DNA from: Fratercula arctica
Lineage: Eukaryota; Chordata; Aves; Charadriiformes; Alcidae
Length of the DNA: 64,000 bases
Direction of reading: 5' to 3'
Assembly (NCBI GenBank): GCA_947846985.1
Contig: CANTUZ010000023.1
Coordinates: 3,367,677 to 3,431,676, forward strand
In this document: positions 1 through 11,551 of the stretch, in pieces
Position numbering within the stretch: position 1 is the stretch's first letter
Layout: each line of letters begins with the position of its first letter
Made by a program: the position numbers and the translations under genes
The notes under the pieces: model-generated
Told to the model about the DNA's origin: nothing
Database searches by the model: none
The model's input: only the letters and a program-made list of their open reading frames with translations

Positions 1-822
1 TCTATTTGCCAAAAGAGTAATTTACTTTTCAGAAAGCAGGGGAATAGTTTGCAGTCCTAGTGAGGAGTCAGATACTGCCAAATATACAAATATAACAAAT
101 ATATCCCTACACTTGTTCTGTTTGAAGAGAAGTTTGACAGATGGAAGTGGATGTACCTTCACATGTCAGTTCTATGAGTTTTTTCTTTTTTGCTACTTTT
201 CTTAAAGTAGCAAACCTTTGTCTCTTAGCCAAACAAAGACTAGTTCAGGTTAACAGCCCGTCCGTTCATTCTGCTGAAATTAAACAGGTATGAGTCTCTG
301 ACAAAGAATCTTTCAGTTTCATCCCTTCTGGCAATGTACTCTTAACATAATTGCAACTACAACTACCAAACCAAGTAATTGTTACAATAGTTTGATTGGG
401 AAAAATACATTTCAGCAGTTTTCCACCCTACCCTCTTTTGTCACAGAAACAGGAGGTAGATTAGACCAGTTACGCTAAAGCAAAACTCAAGCAAGAAATA
501 GATATAGAAGTGTCTTCACAGGACATTTCTACAGATTATTGAAATTAAAATTACTTTCTTAGATTCAAAAGAATTTCATGCCCCACAATATCCCTGGAAA
601 TGCCTAGGTTGCACCAATGTAGTTGAAAAATGCACAAACATGGCAAGCAAGTACCAGGGATCAAACAAGTGAAATCAGGACAGTGGAACCCTGCGATGCC
701 TTTTTTTGCCTATTACCAAAGTATGGTGCAACTGCTAAATTGAGGAGGATGGCTGTACATCTAAAAGGAAATTAAGGTATCTTACTTTAGGCATTGCCCA
801 ACTCTTTAAAACTTCCCTGCCA

Positions 823-824
<2 letters not shown>
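1..824. other. Unique AT-rich DNA, no gene seen
   Basis: No splice-flanked open frame or recognisable repeat was found. The short frame on the minus strand at 735-935 is a product of the following T run (lysine codons) and is not a gene. Confidence 0.6.

Positions 825-863
<39 letters not shown>
825..863. repeat. Poly-T run, 39 bases (poly-A on minus)
   Basis: An uninterrupted run of 39 T. It could be a simple expansion or the A-tail of a minus-strand retroposed sequence. I see no processed gene copy or target-site duplication beside it, so simple expansion is more likely. Its exact length may vary between individuals or be uncertain in the assembly. Confidence 0.9.
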
Positions 864-868
<5 letters not shown>

Positions 869-1404
869 AACAGCCACAGAACAGCAGTATTTGATAATAG
901 TATAGAGCCAGAGCTTTCTTCTTAAGTGGACTCAAAGGCTAACCAAGAGATCAGCAACTCAATGACTTGCCAAAGTTCTGCAACAAATCTATAGCCCAGG
1001 TAAGACTTATACCTATGGGAATAATTTCCCTCTCAATTACGCAGTTGCAAACAAGTTGATTTTTTTTTAAATCAATAAAGCTATTTCAGTGTAAAAGTGA
1101 AATTAGTGAGATCAGAATCAGCTCCTAACATCTGTTTTATTGATCTAAACCACGAACAACACTTCCTTCTCTGCACAAGCATAACCACATTTTTCCTTTT
1201 TAGATATGTCACTTCAGGTCACAGCCAAATAAAGTGCTTTACTTCATCTGCATTCATTGAGGAAATCTCTTACACCAAAGAGAGTTTTGTGATATCAGAG
1301 AAGTTGCAGAAAAGTTGGTTCCATCTCCATTGCTAAGGCTAAATGCTTACATTGTACAGACTTTTACATGTGTCTGTACAGCCTTTATGGACATAACTCC
1401 TTAC

Positions 1405-1573
1405 CCAAAGAAACATCATTGTACAAGAATTGATTCACAGTGACTTTATTTCCTTTTGCAACACCTGGAGACTCAGCAGCACAGGCCGCTGTACCTGCGT
1501 CGGTCCTTTCGAAGGTATAATTTCTATTGATCACCAAAGAATGGCTAAAGACATCCCATTGAACAAGTAAACA
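1405..1573 (-). CDS. Candidate coding exon, unidentified
   Basis: A minus-strand stretch open over about 56 codons and richer in CpG than its surroundings. It reads ...LVQWDVFSHSLVINRNYT, then an alanine/glycine-rich piece, and ends in NQFLYNDVSLG before a donor TTTGG|GTAAGG. The peptide contains one N-glycosylation sequon (NYT), which would fit a secreted or luminal protein. The weak side is the acceptor: the CAG in front of 1573 is preceded by purine-rich sequence, and alternative AGs a little upstream are no better. It lies beyond the candidate terminal exon at 3.8 kb, so the two cannot both be the usual 3' end of one gene. I do not recognise the family. It may be an exon of an unseen gene or a decayed pseudogene exon. 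Confidence 0.27.
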
Positions 1574-3714
1574 CTGCAAGATGTTCCTGGATCTAACTTT
1601 ATTTCTTAACCATTATCTTCTTCATTATACTCTGCTTCTACGTGCCAAAAGCACTGGGATATCTGGTATGTCATTTACACCCTAATGTGAGGTGCAAAAA
1701 AAGAAAAGCAATAATAAAGAGGATTGTGTTGCTTGCAAATGCTGCTCCCCAACTGAGACATAACTACTCCACGGTAGTCAAAGGGCCACATACGATGAAC
1801 AGAACAAGACAACAGTTGTTTGGGAGATTTTCCTAGTTTTTACTTTGTTAAACATTAAAAAAGGATGAATGAAAGGAAGAAACTCCCCCCTGCCTAAAAC
1901 CCCAGGGGATTTAAGGAAACAGTCTGATGCAATTGTTTAAAACAGCTGTGAAAGCATTTACCCTTATTCACATTTATGTTCTTTTATTCCCTGTTGTTTG
2001 TAGCTTTTGTCCCAAAGCATTATTTTGCAGGGGTTTTGTATTCTAGCAAGTAAGGCCAATTTACTGATCTTAAATTGCTCTTAAATGCAACATTTGAGAG
2101 TAGGATTCTAAACAATTCAAGGATCTGTTCATTCTAAAAAAGTGAGCTACATTTGGTAAGCAAATACCATTGCAGACCAACGGGTGGCAAATTACTGTAT
2201 TTGGGTGTGAAGCAACTTGCTCAAGTCACAAAGATGCTGATGGGGGAACAGCAACTGCCATTCCCATCGCCTCAGCATTAGCATGTTGACAAGTTAAAAA
2301 AACCCAACCAACCACAAACCTTTTTGGTGCACCTACATGGGGTAAAGCAGGGCAGAGGGACTTAGAATAGCATTGCAACAAGCAGCATTCTAGAGACACC
2401 AGCACAGCACCCTGCCTAACCTAATCATTCCTGTTCACAGCATCCGAGCAGTGTCTCTGCGCAACACCCTCACTGAGAGATGGGGGCTTTTGCAGCACAT
2501 TTGGTTGAATTGCATAGATGTTACTTTGGCCTCATTTGAAAGGTGTTCAGTTGGCCAGAGATTTTTGCTTTTCTTGACAGAAACCAAAAGCACACCCTGT
2601 TTCAGTGATTTCCCCCAGTTCACACAGGGAGCCACTCAAGCTTCCTTCCTCATGCCATTCTCATCTGTAATTTTGCTTCCCGTGCTAGCTGCAGTTGCCA
2701 GTTTGTAGCCCCAGATGTTTTGACCCAAGTTCTCTGCTCTTCTCTGTTTCCTATGTCTCTCTATCCTTTATCACTTAATGCTGAGATATAATACACATTG
2801 TGTGGTCTGTCTTTCTCCGTTTCCCTCTCCTGCTTTCCATTCTCCTGCCCCCTCCCCACCATCCTTCTCTTCTTCCTGAACCTGTCACGGCTGCATCAGG
2901 AGTGCAATTGGAGAGAGGATCTCAGAGGAGCTACCTGTCAGATATGTCTACTTGGAGATCAGCTCTGCTGCTTAAATGTGGAAAGGAATGATTCCTGGGA
3001 GGAAATATTGCTATATTGCTGTTAAGCATAGTAACTTTATCCAGCTGGTGAATATGACAGAGATCTATCAAAATAAATAAGAAATAAATATTAAGCCATC
3101 AAACGCTACTAGACCACTTGGGTAGCAAGGGAGAATAAGGCTCAGAATATAAAGGAGATTTATTTTAACAGACAGAGAGCATCTACATACAAAAAGGCTC
3201 AGAGAAACATTCACGGATTGGTCCTGAAATACCAACAATGTTCTTAAGGCACGTCCAGGTAAAAGGCATGTAGAAATTAATATGCATTTTAAATACAACC
3301 CAAATATAATTACAGTTTTAGGTCATTAAATGATGGAGATGGATATCACAATATTATACCCTGGAGCATCCAGAAAAAAAATCATCTGCACTTGCTGTCA
3401 CTTCAATATATGATCTTGATGAATGATGGTTTACTGCCTTGTTTATATATGGTAGCCTAGCCAGATCTCTGCAATTACTATACGTCTTCACTCCCATTAG
3501 AGAGATTAGCTTTCCTGTGGGCTCACTTTAATCTACACTCTTTGGACAAATACCTGCTGGTAGCTCCAGAGAATCACAAAATCCATTAGCTAGTACAGCA
3601 TTTTACAAAGGAAACTTAAAGGTGAACTTACAAATGAACACTAGCAATTTTTCAGCAAGTTTCCTATAGTACAGTACTACTAAAAAAGTCATTGTTGATA
3701 CCTTGACTTTCCTT
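1574..3714. other. Unique DNA, no supported gene
   Basis: Several short frames on both strands overlap one another without good paired splice sites. The stretch at 2800-2900 is pyrimidine-rich on the plus strand. A minus-strand AATAAA (plus tttatt) near 3160 could serve as a poly-A signal for a leftward gene ending at about 3.7 kb, but such hexamers are common in AT-rich DNA. Confidence 0.5.
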
Positions 3715-3924
3715 CTATACTACAAAACATGGTCTAGGCCACACGCCCTTGTCTTTTGGAGCTCTGTACAAGAGATTTCTACAGAGAGGCGTAGAGATGC
3801 TGGGGATGTTCATCTGCAGTGTATCTGACTTTAGAAGCCAGCCAACCACCCAGGCAGATGCCCATAAGAGAAAGATGAAAAAGAAACAAGTGTTTGATCC
3901 TTCAAGTGGATAAAATGTCACTTC
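3715..3924 (-). CDS. Candidate terminal exon with a transmembrane helix
   Basis: On the minus strand a long pyrimidine tract ending in TTGTTGCAG precedes 69 open codons and a TAG stop. The peptide starts EVTFYPLEGSNT, continues with a strongly hydrophobic segment (about residues 13-31, CFFFIFLLWASAWVVGWLL) followed by a lysine, and ends in a basic, proline-containing tail. As a last exon this would give a single-pass membrane protein with a cytoplasmic tail of about 38 residues. That would suit the signal-peptide exon at 55.5 kb. However, its phase (0) does not join the nearest good upstream candidates, which end in phase 2. T-rich DNA readily encodes Phe/Leu runs, so chance is a real alternative. 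Family unknown. Confidence 0.22.
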   Translation of the reverse strand, partial: EVTFYPLEGSNTCFFFIFLLWASAWVVGWLLKSDTLQMNIPSISTPLCRNLLYRAPKDKGVWPRPCFVV

Positions 3925-5204
3925 CTGCAACAAGAATGTACGAAAAAAAGCAACAACCCATACGACAAAAACATGCTGAAGAATAGGGAGAATGAAAAAA
4001 AAAAAACCACCGCCCAATCTTTCTTTGGTCAGTAAACAAACCTAGAGAGAATAGGTTTTCAGTGTGTTGACAATGTTCTGGCAGTTCATTAATCCCAGCA
4101 AAATCTCTCCAAAGTTACTGATGCATGGATTCCATTTTCAAATTTCTCATTAGTTCCTCTTTATGGATTAAATGCTGATGTTCACGAATGAATGCACACA
4201 GCTTCAGCTGATGGATGTAATTGGGTTGTAATGGATTTTAGCTGCTGTTCCTTCTGATCTAGCCAATTTGAAATGCAGTATCAATGTATTCTCCCCATCT
4301 CTCTGTAGGGAATGAGAAATTGAAACCTACAAGATGAAATTTATCAACTTCCATAAAGTCCGCTCCAACCATCATAAAACTGTTAAACTTCTCATTATAA
4401 TTCTACCACAGTTATTTCCTGAACTCTGGCCAGGCAGTCAAAATATTAAAGTGCATTTGAAATAAGTAGAGTTGATCCTTCAATATTCTGTATGTCCTCA
4501 ACATTGATTTAGGTGCTGTAAATATTACCAACCCAGGATGACATTAACATAGCAAAAGCTTAACAGCAGGAACATAAAGTGATATGAAAGGATTTAGAGG
4601 TTGCAGAACCTCCTCCCAATTTTTAATATATCTGTATCTTGATAGATAAATAGATACATGATTTTTTATCACTATGGGGCCAGTGTGCAAAACACAGCTT
4701 TACACTTCCTCCTCCCTCCATAAACAGCACCTGCCTTGCTCCTGACTTTGACTGATTTAACCCAGCCTTGGCTAACCAGAGGAATATGGAACGGTTAGAG
4801 TACATGTGAATTCCATAAAGGAATGCAGAACACCAAGGGCATAGAAATGTGCACTTAAGGCTCTGAAAATGTAAGTATTATTACAAAAACAAGGAAACTG
4901 ACACCTTAAGATGGGGGCAGAAACTGGGGCTGGTTTGGGTTTTTTAGACTTAACTTAAAAATTGGCTAGAGTGATGCTTTCAGAAATCTCAGTCCAACTC
5001 GTACAGATCAAATACAAATCTTGAGTCGATTCCTATAATCACGTAGTAGCTATAAGGCCAGCAAACTGACAATGGACTTTGTTCCCGGAAGGCAGTAATT
5101 CAGAGTATTCTATTGCTTGTTAACCATCAGTTTAAAGGCTGAAAAGAAAACATGCCACAGAGAAAAAGTTCTTTCCAGCCACCCAAAGGTGGTCTCTGCA
5201 ATAC
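3925..5204. other. Unique DNA; weak splice signals only
   Basis: A good-looking minus-strand acceptor (pyrimidine tract ending CCCTACAG) lies just right of 4302. The following frames close after 8 to 32 codons and no donor pairs with it, so I do not call an exon. Confidence 0.45.
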
Positions 5205-5308
5205 CTGATATGAAGAACATTGACAGACTGGAAGGAAATTCCCTCTGACTTTCTGAGGATCTTAAAAGATACTGAATTCACTGTTTTTACTGACTGGTTC
5301 TCTTGCAT
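5205..5308 (-). CDS. Candidate internal exon, unidentified
   Basis: The minus-strand acceptor is strong (pyrimidines then GGCTGCAG) and the donor is moderate (ATCAG|GTATTG). One frame only is open: 34 codons plus two bases (phase 0 to 2), starting MQENQSVKTVNSVSFKILRK and ending SVNVLHI. The composition is protein-like, with charged and hydrophobic residues mixed and no long homopolymer. It contains one possible N-glycosylation sequon (NQS). It does not join in phase to the candidate exon at 10.1 kb, so another exon would have to lie between them. No family recognised. Confidence 0.22.
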
Positions 5309-8300
5309 CTGCAGCCAGAGAGATACATCTTGAATAGTGTTAGCCACTGCCTTTTACCCCATTTATCCTGTGATAGTCAACTGCAAGGAAACCAAAGGCC
5401 AAGGCCAACCAAAGCTGGTAATGGGATTTAGGCAAATGGTCCCACTGAAAGTTTTCTCTAGTAAGCCCCACACATGACTGCATTACATCTCATTGTAATA
5501 TAATTTCTCTAAAAGCTGAAGGTGCATAATGTTTCTTAAAAACAGATTCAGATTTTAGCTTCCAGAAACCCCACAGCTGTAGGCATCCAGTTTTGAAAAC
5601 ACAGCACTATTTTCACATAGAACTACATAGTTCCTCTCAGTATGGGAGCACTTCCACAGAATAGCTTAAGAATGGTTTTTCCAAGTTTGGCCAGTAGCAT
5701 GATCAGAGCTGCCTTGAAAATCTCGTTACTGTACAAAACCATAAGCCTCTGCATATACAACCAGGTCCACACAACACTTGCATGCTCCTTAAATTTGACA
5801 TTAGTAATGAAACCTGTGATCAAGATCGAGTATGACAACAGACCCCCCCCCCAGCCCCTGAACTAAAGCTGTTTCGTTTTTATTGACTTCAATTGCCTTT
5901 GCATCAGCCGAACTCATTACAGCTTTCCAACTTGCCAACTATCTTCCCTATCAGCTGCTGCTATGACTGAATCCATCCTGTCTGCATCATTCTCTTTCCC
6001 TTTCAGATTCCAGGCCAAATTCAATAATGGCTGTAAGTGAAAACTTAATTCTTGACTTCAGTGGAGTTGCTCATGCTTAGAACAGGGATGAATTTGACCT
6101 GCTCTGCCTATTACTAGACACAGAATGACAAACTATTTATAAAATCCCAGTAAGACAGATTTTAAATTTCTTAGTTTTACTACTATTATTATTAGACTAT
6201 TCATTTCCATTCTACCAGGTATTTAAAGACTGGCACTTCTCAACTAAACTATACATCTAGGGCATGTTAGAATAAACTCCCCTTACCTTACTCTGCCAGC
6301 TAATACTCATCTCTCACTTTCTTGCCTAGAGTTAGCGTACCTCCTTGCTGGGCTAAGTTAAAATAAACTTAACTGATTAAAATTTTAATGAGACCATCTA
6401 CAAGAACACTCAGAAATAGAATCAAATCCAAAGCTAAGTTTCAGCAAAGCACTTAAATATAGGCTTACCTGCCTAAGCAATGGCAAAAACCTGAAGTGAA
6501 CTATTTAAGTGTTTTTCCAAAATTCGGTATTTAAAATTCCTACTTTAACGCCCGACTGGATTGGAAACTTCTGTGATAAAGCCCCAGCAGAAAGCTTGCC
6601 TTGCTGAACCCAAAAGAGAGACTCCTCCCTGTCTCCAGCAGCAGTCAATATCAGATGCTTTAGGAAGCTCAACAGGCCGTGAGTCGTCATTTAACTGAGA
6701 TGCAGAGAGCAAGAGCTGTCACATTCCACAAGAGTGTCAGGCTCCCAAACACACTCCTTCCCTTCCATTCCTCAGACAGAGGATTGTGGTGGGATTATGG
6801 CAAAAAACTCATACAGTTCACCTATTAAAATAAACTAAACAGCTTAGGCACCTGTCTCTACAGAAGGTCATGATGCAAATGAACTCTGTTGCTAATCAGT
6901 ACACTCTCCAAGCAGGAGTGTCAGGTTTGGACTTTCTTGAAAGCAGTAAAATCTTGCTGATGATGGTGGCTTGGGCAGGTCTAAATCCAAATTGTATAAG
7001 AAACCAGCCACCTTCCTTGACTGCTACTTGAATACAAAGGCATGCTCATTCATTATTACTAATACTCTCTTCCAAAAACTCCTATATACTCTTAATTAAA
7101 TGATTGCAGTCCTTTTGTAGATTATGCATAAATCTTCATTTGTTTTCTTTATTAGCATTCGATCTGGTTTTGTTAATTGCATAAATGTTCCCCTCAGGCA
7201 GAAAAGCAATATAGTTCAAATGAAGCAGGGGGTTTTGTTAAGGATAGTCAATTTGATTAACATCTCTGTCAATATGATGAATGAAAATTCTCTCAAATGA
7301 GTCGCCAAATACCTTGGAATCGTCACTGAAATATTCATGTCATTAGGACACAAATGATAAATTTAATTTGGAATCATGTTGGCCTGCCCAAAGTTTCCCT
7401 TTATTTTGGGAAATACAGGTGCTTTGTCTTCAACACTTTTTAATTAAGATCTCAAACCTTTTTATTTGCCTGTCTGATATGCAAGCCTTAATATTCCTGT
7501 CTTGGATTTCCCAAAGTACTTTGCCTCAGTTTCCATCAAATTGCTGTCACGACTAAAGAGAGCTCAGAAGCCCTGAATCTTAAGGCTTCTGTGTGTGTTC
7601 TTCCACTCACTTCAGGAACATATATTTACATTATGAGTAGGAACAGAAAAATTAGTACTATTATTTTTTCTTCCACCCAAAGCATATTCCAAGTGAGGTC
7701 TTTCGGCACTCTGGCAAACAAGTATCAAAAAGGAGGCAGAATAACAGGTGAAGTTTAGAACAGAAAATGGCTCCCAGCAGCTCTAGACATTCATTTAAGC
7801 ATTCAACTATTACCACTTTGAAAGAGTAAAGAGAAAAAGAGAAAGTAGGTGTGTGGTGAAAGGTGGTGATTCTTGCACTTTCCCAGAGTACTGTTGCATT
7901 ACTTTCAGTGAGACACTTCATATAATTAATAACCAAGTAAAGAGATCTTCTTCCCTTTTTCTTCCTCTTTTGTCTTTTTAATTAAATTATCTCTCGGTCT
8001 CAGTGATACTGCCATTATTTTACACAATGTGTGTTCATTAGAAATGCATTTACAGTTACCATATCTTGATTTATCAGCTCTTCCCCTCATTTCCATACTC
8101 TAGATTAATATGCCCTGTGATAGAACATATTGGCCAAGTTCAGAAGAGCCTGTGAGAGGAGACAACATTAATAACCCCAAATGGAATCTATCAAAAAGAG
8201 TACGTGTGCATGTGTGTAATACATATATATCTACACACATGCAGTAAAGTTAACTGAAGTCCAAGGCAGTGGATTGGACTCAAATTACATACCAATAACT

Positions 8301-10001
8301 AGTCAGAAGAGCATCTGAGGCCGAAACATGACATTAGTAGAAATGTAATTAGATTTAAGCTTTAGAGGTTGTGCCTCAACAGAATCAAACTTGTTGCCTT
8401 TTATCTGCATCCAACCTTTTGCTGGGTTTGTCTAAAGCTATCATGCACTTCCCAGTACAGGGTTACATAGCCAGTTAATCAGAGATTTCAATTTTATCAT
8501 TTTCTGATGTTCTGAGATTAGCAGATGATCTGTGCTGTCCAGTGCTTTTCTGAGAATACACTAAAGTGAACTACCAGACAAGAACGCAACCTGCAAGCTC
8601 CTGCTGACAAGACTGACAGCTTACCTTTTTCGGTTATCTGAAGTCTACACGGCATTTTCTGTAGAGTAATTTAATTCTCTAAGTAATTTAATAGTAGTTT
8701 GGCTATTTCTACTAAGGTGCAAGCCTGACATCAAATTGCAGTATAGACACAACCTAAGAACTAATGTAACTCTTCAGTGGGAAACACAAGTTTCTTTAAA
8801 ATTCCCATCAAGTCACTGACACGTAGAGAAATAAGAACTTCTAATTCCAGATGAAGTGAAGGCTCCTATAACAAAATAGATGTTTTTATTCCCAAAATTC
8901 CACGCAAACGTAAAGTTCAGAAGTAGAATTTTATTAGGATGGAATTTACCCTTTCATAGGATAATCTGTAAGAAATTTTTCCATTCTAAGGTGAAACACA
9001 TCTTGGGTAATATAACCACAACGGAACCTTCTAACGCCACAAAAATTTCCGACCCTCCAAAGGTAGATTCAGACAATCCAAGGTCTCACCCCACTTCTGG
9101 ACATGTTTATTGTCTCTCTCTAAAGTTCTTTTTGGCTATTAACTTGGTTTTGCTGAGGGTGAATGACTGCTGAACCTGATGCATAGGTCTCTGCAGGAGA
9201 AGTCTCACCCATACAAAGACATTTGCATGAAGGCTGTTCATCAGGTATAGCTTCATGTTGGCTTTACTCTCCAAACACAGAAAGGTTTCAGTAGACAATG
9301 GACAGAGGGCTTCAACTGCCTTTTAGCCTGCCTAGGAGTAGAGCTGTAAGAAATTAATACAAGGCAGAAGACTGGGGAAGATGATGAACTTCTGGTTTGG
9401 AAGCGAGCATGATGTGGAGCTGCCAGGATCTCTACAAAACCTTATCACAGGCAGGCTCCCTGCACCTTGCACTGTGCATTCAGTCTGACAAGGCTTTGCA
9501 GCCTTGAAATCAATTGACAGAGCAGGGAAGAACATTATTAGGCATCTGCAACCTCCAGACACTCTGCAGCGACAAGATTTGTTGGAGGGCAGAAATGACA
9601 GCTATGTAACAACAATATCTTATTGATATGAGCTTCCTGAGCCGTGATGGAAGAAGGGGTGAATGCTTCTGACAGCAAGTGACTGCAGCGTATGTTAAAG
9701 GCTTGATGGAGCAAGCAAGGCTACAAATGAAGTGGTACAGGAAGAGACATGGACATGGCACATCGCAGATAAAGACGTAAGTAGGTCAAGCATCACTATC
9801 TCTGGATGGTAGTGACATTTTGGCCTATACAAAGCAAGAGTCATTTGTTATTATTTTGTTTAAGCTCATTAAGCACACTGGCTGCCTACTGGTGAAGCCA
9901 TTTGTATTAAAATCATACTGATGATTCCATTGCTGAATGCTGTGTTTGCTCTACAAGGTTATTAATTATGCAACCAAATTGACAAAGATAATAGCATTCA
10001 C
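5309..10001. other. Unique AT-rich DNA, no supported gene
   Basis: A ten-base C run lies at 5843-5852. Frames of 71-97 codons occur on both strands (for example around 5.7, 7.8 and 9.0 kb) but lack paired splice sites, usually overlap a frame on the other strand and carry no recognisable domain. A 34-base minus candidate ending at a good donor near 8631 was considered and dropped. Alternating purine/pyrimidine sequence (gtgtgcatgtgtgta, then tatatat) occurs at about 8.20-8.24 kb. Confidence 0.5.
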
Positions 10002-10175
10002 CTGGCTGCAAGGGTATTAGAAGACTGTAGAGTTACTAAGCCACAGCTGCTTATGTTATAAAGATCACACACACTGGGGCTGTTTGTTTTAAATAGATGA
10101 ACAACAAGCACATAAAAACATACACTATAGTGAACAGCATTGGAAAAAACAGATAGTGCACTTCTAGGTACCTTT
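10002..10175 (-). CDS. Candidate internal exon, unidentified
   Basis: The minus-strand acceptor has a near-ideal pyrimidine tract (CCTCTGTTTTTTGCAG) and the donor is good (GCAGCCAG|GTGAAT). The frame is open for 57 codons, phase 2 to 2. It begins VPRSALSVFSNAVHYSVCFY, has a hydrophobic middle (FYVLVVHLF) and ends CGLVTLQSSNTLAA. Its start phase fits the exon at 11.4-11.55 kb, 1.2 kb upstream on the same strand, which ends in phase 2. The base composition is AT-rich and T-rich, less coding-like than its neighbour. I cannot assign a family. Confidence 0.27.
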
Positions 10176-11402
10176 CTGCAAAAAACAGAGGATGTTAAGA
10201 AGCAAATTAAGAAATGCAATTAGCATGTGAAATCATTGTTACAGTGTATTAAAATACAGACACTAAGTAAAGGCAATTGTGTTCATGCAGACAGTGAAAA
10301 CTCGCTGCAGTGATTGCAATGTGTTAGATAAACCCAGAATATTTAACAAGTATTTTCAAGAACACCTACCCACCTAATAAGCTCAGTTCTGCTTTTCAGC
10401 CTTTGCAGGGGGTGAGAACATTAGTGGTGAATGGAAACCTGGCTCATTGCAGCTGCTGATAAAGGATGCCTAAGTATCTTTCAAAAAGCTTGATAGGAAA
10501 CATGGATCACGTTATGAATGGCACATGGGTATCTAGCATCCTTTTAAGTCCACAGAAATTTGACACTCATACTTTAAAGGCCACATGACTATGACAGACT
10601 GTAAAAAAAGACTGTTTGCTTTTGAAAATAGGTCCAGTATTTCAATGCTTACATTGCTATTAGCATTCCTAAAGCTATTAATAAACCAAGCAGAATTCAA
10701 AATCCATGGTCAAATGTTATTACTTCATTGCTTCTTGACCAACGGCCTCTTTTTAGAGGTGCTTAATTAATTTGGAGTCCGAAGTTTGCATGACTTGAGG
10801 TATTGATTTAATTCTAAAGAGATATAACACCTTTCTAGGCAGAAATGCTAGGATAAGTCAATTGAGAATATTTTTTCTGCATGTCATAAAACAGTCACAG
10901 GGTGTTTTGTTCAAATGTATTATTCTTTTCATTAGTCTTCCATCAAGGCTGGACAAACCAGCTGATTGTTTTTTCCAAGGAAGTACAATGCTTAAAAATA
11001 ACTGTTGGTAGAACTGTTAATTCAGAGTGTATTGTCTTCACTAATTAGCGTATTAAAGGAAATCTGCTAGAAGAAAACACCAATTTATTAAAAATAAAGA
11101 ACCTTACCTCTTCTGCGGTGTTAAATATTTCAGGGTTAAATTATCTAGATGTCAGAAAGCCCTGAAGACATCCGATTTCCCAAGGCAGATGGACTATGTA
11201 AGCAATAACAGAGGTCAGGTATCATAATGCTAAATGGGCTGTTTCAGTAAGCATGCAGTTTTATTAAGTTTTGGCATGATACCTACACATCAATATACCC
11301 TAAAGAAAGCAGAGCGATTTCAACATACACTGAAAACTTCAAGGGTTAAGCAGCTTCCTTCTCAATGAGCTAAACACAATACACAGGAACTTGTAAACTT
11401 AC
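10176..11402. other. Possible short intron between two minus-strand candidates
   Basis: No open frame with splice support was found, apart from a 27-base micro-exon possibility near 10378-10404 that I did not accept. If the flanking exons are real, this is a 1.2 kb intron with a GTAAGT donor and a TTTTTTGCAG acceptor. Confidence 0.35.
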
Positions 11403-11551
11403 CTTTCTAGTCGTCTTCTGCTGCCTTCCATCCCAGCACTGTCCTTTCCACAAACATATGCAAGTTGCTTTCCATCTGCAGGCTTATTTAGCAAAAGCCA
11501 TTTACTTTTTCCCCATAGTTCTTTGGACCAATCTGCTGCGATAGTAGAGAT
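11403..11551 (-). CDS. Best internal candidate exon, unidentified
   Basis: On the minus strand an acceptor with a good pyrimidine tract (CCTCATTTTATTCATTGCAG) and a perfect donor (AGAAAG|GTAAGT) bound 149 bases. Only one of three frames is open (phase 0 to 2); the other two close within 21 codons. The peptide starts ISTIAADWSKELWGKSKW, continues LLLNKPADGKQLAYVCGKDS and ends in a basic stretch (GSRRRLE). It has two tryptophans in the first third, many Lys/Gly residues and one cysteine, and looks like a soluble domain piece. The start phase fits either the 41.7 kb or the 33.2 kb candidate upstream, and the end phase fits the 10.1 kb candidate. I do not recognise it. It could also be a non-coding RNA exon that happens to be open. 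Confidence 0.42.

Noticed and set aside
735..935. Lysine-rich minus-strand frame
   Set aside because: It is created by the 39-base T run.
940..1010. Stretch resembling a MIR-type SINE core (aatgacttgccaaag, agcccaggtaaga) with a good plus-strand donor
   Set aside because: Similarity is short and from memory, and the frames before the donor contain stops; not enough for either a SINE or an exon call.
8631..8664. 34-base minus-strand exon candidate with a GTAAGC donor
   Set aside because: Weak acceptor, too short to judge, and its phase does not fit the flanking candidates.
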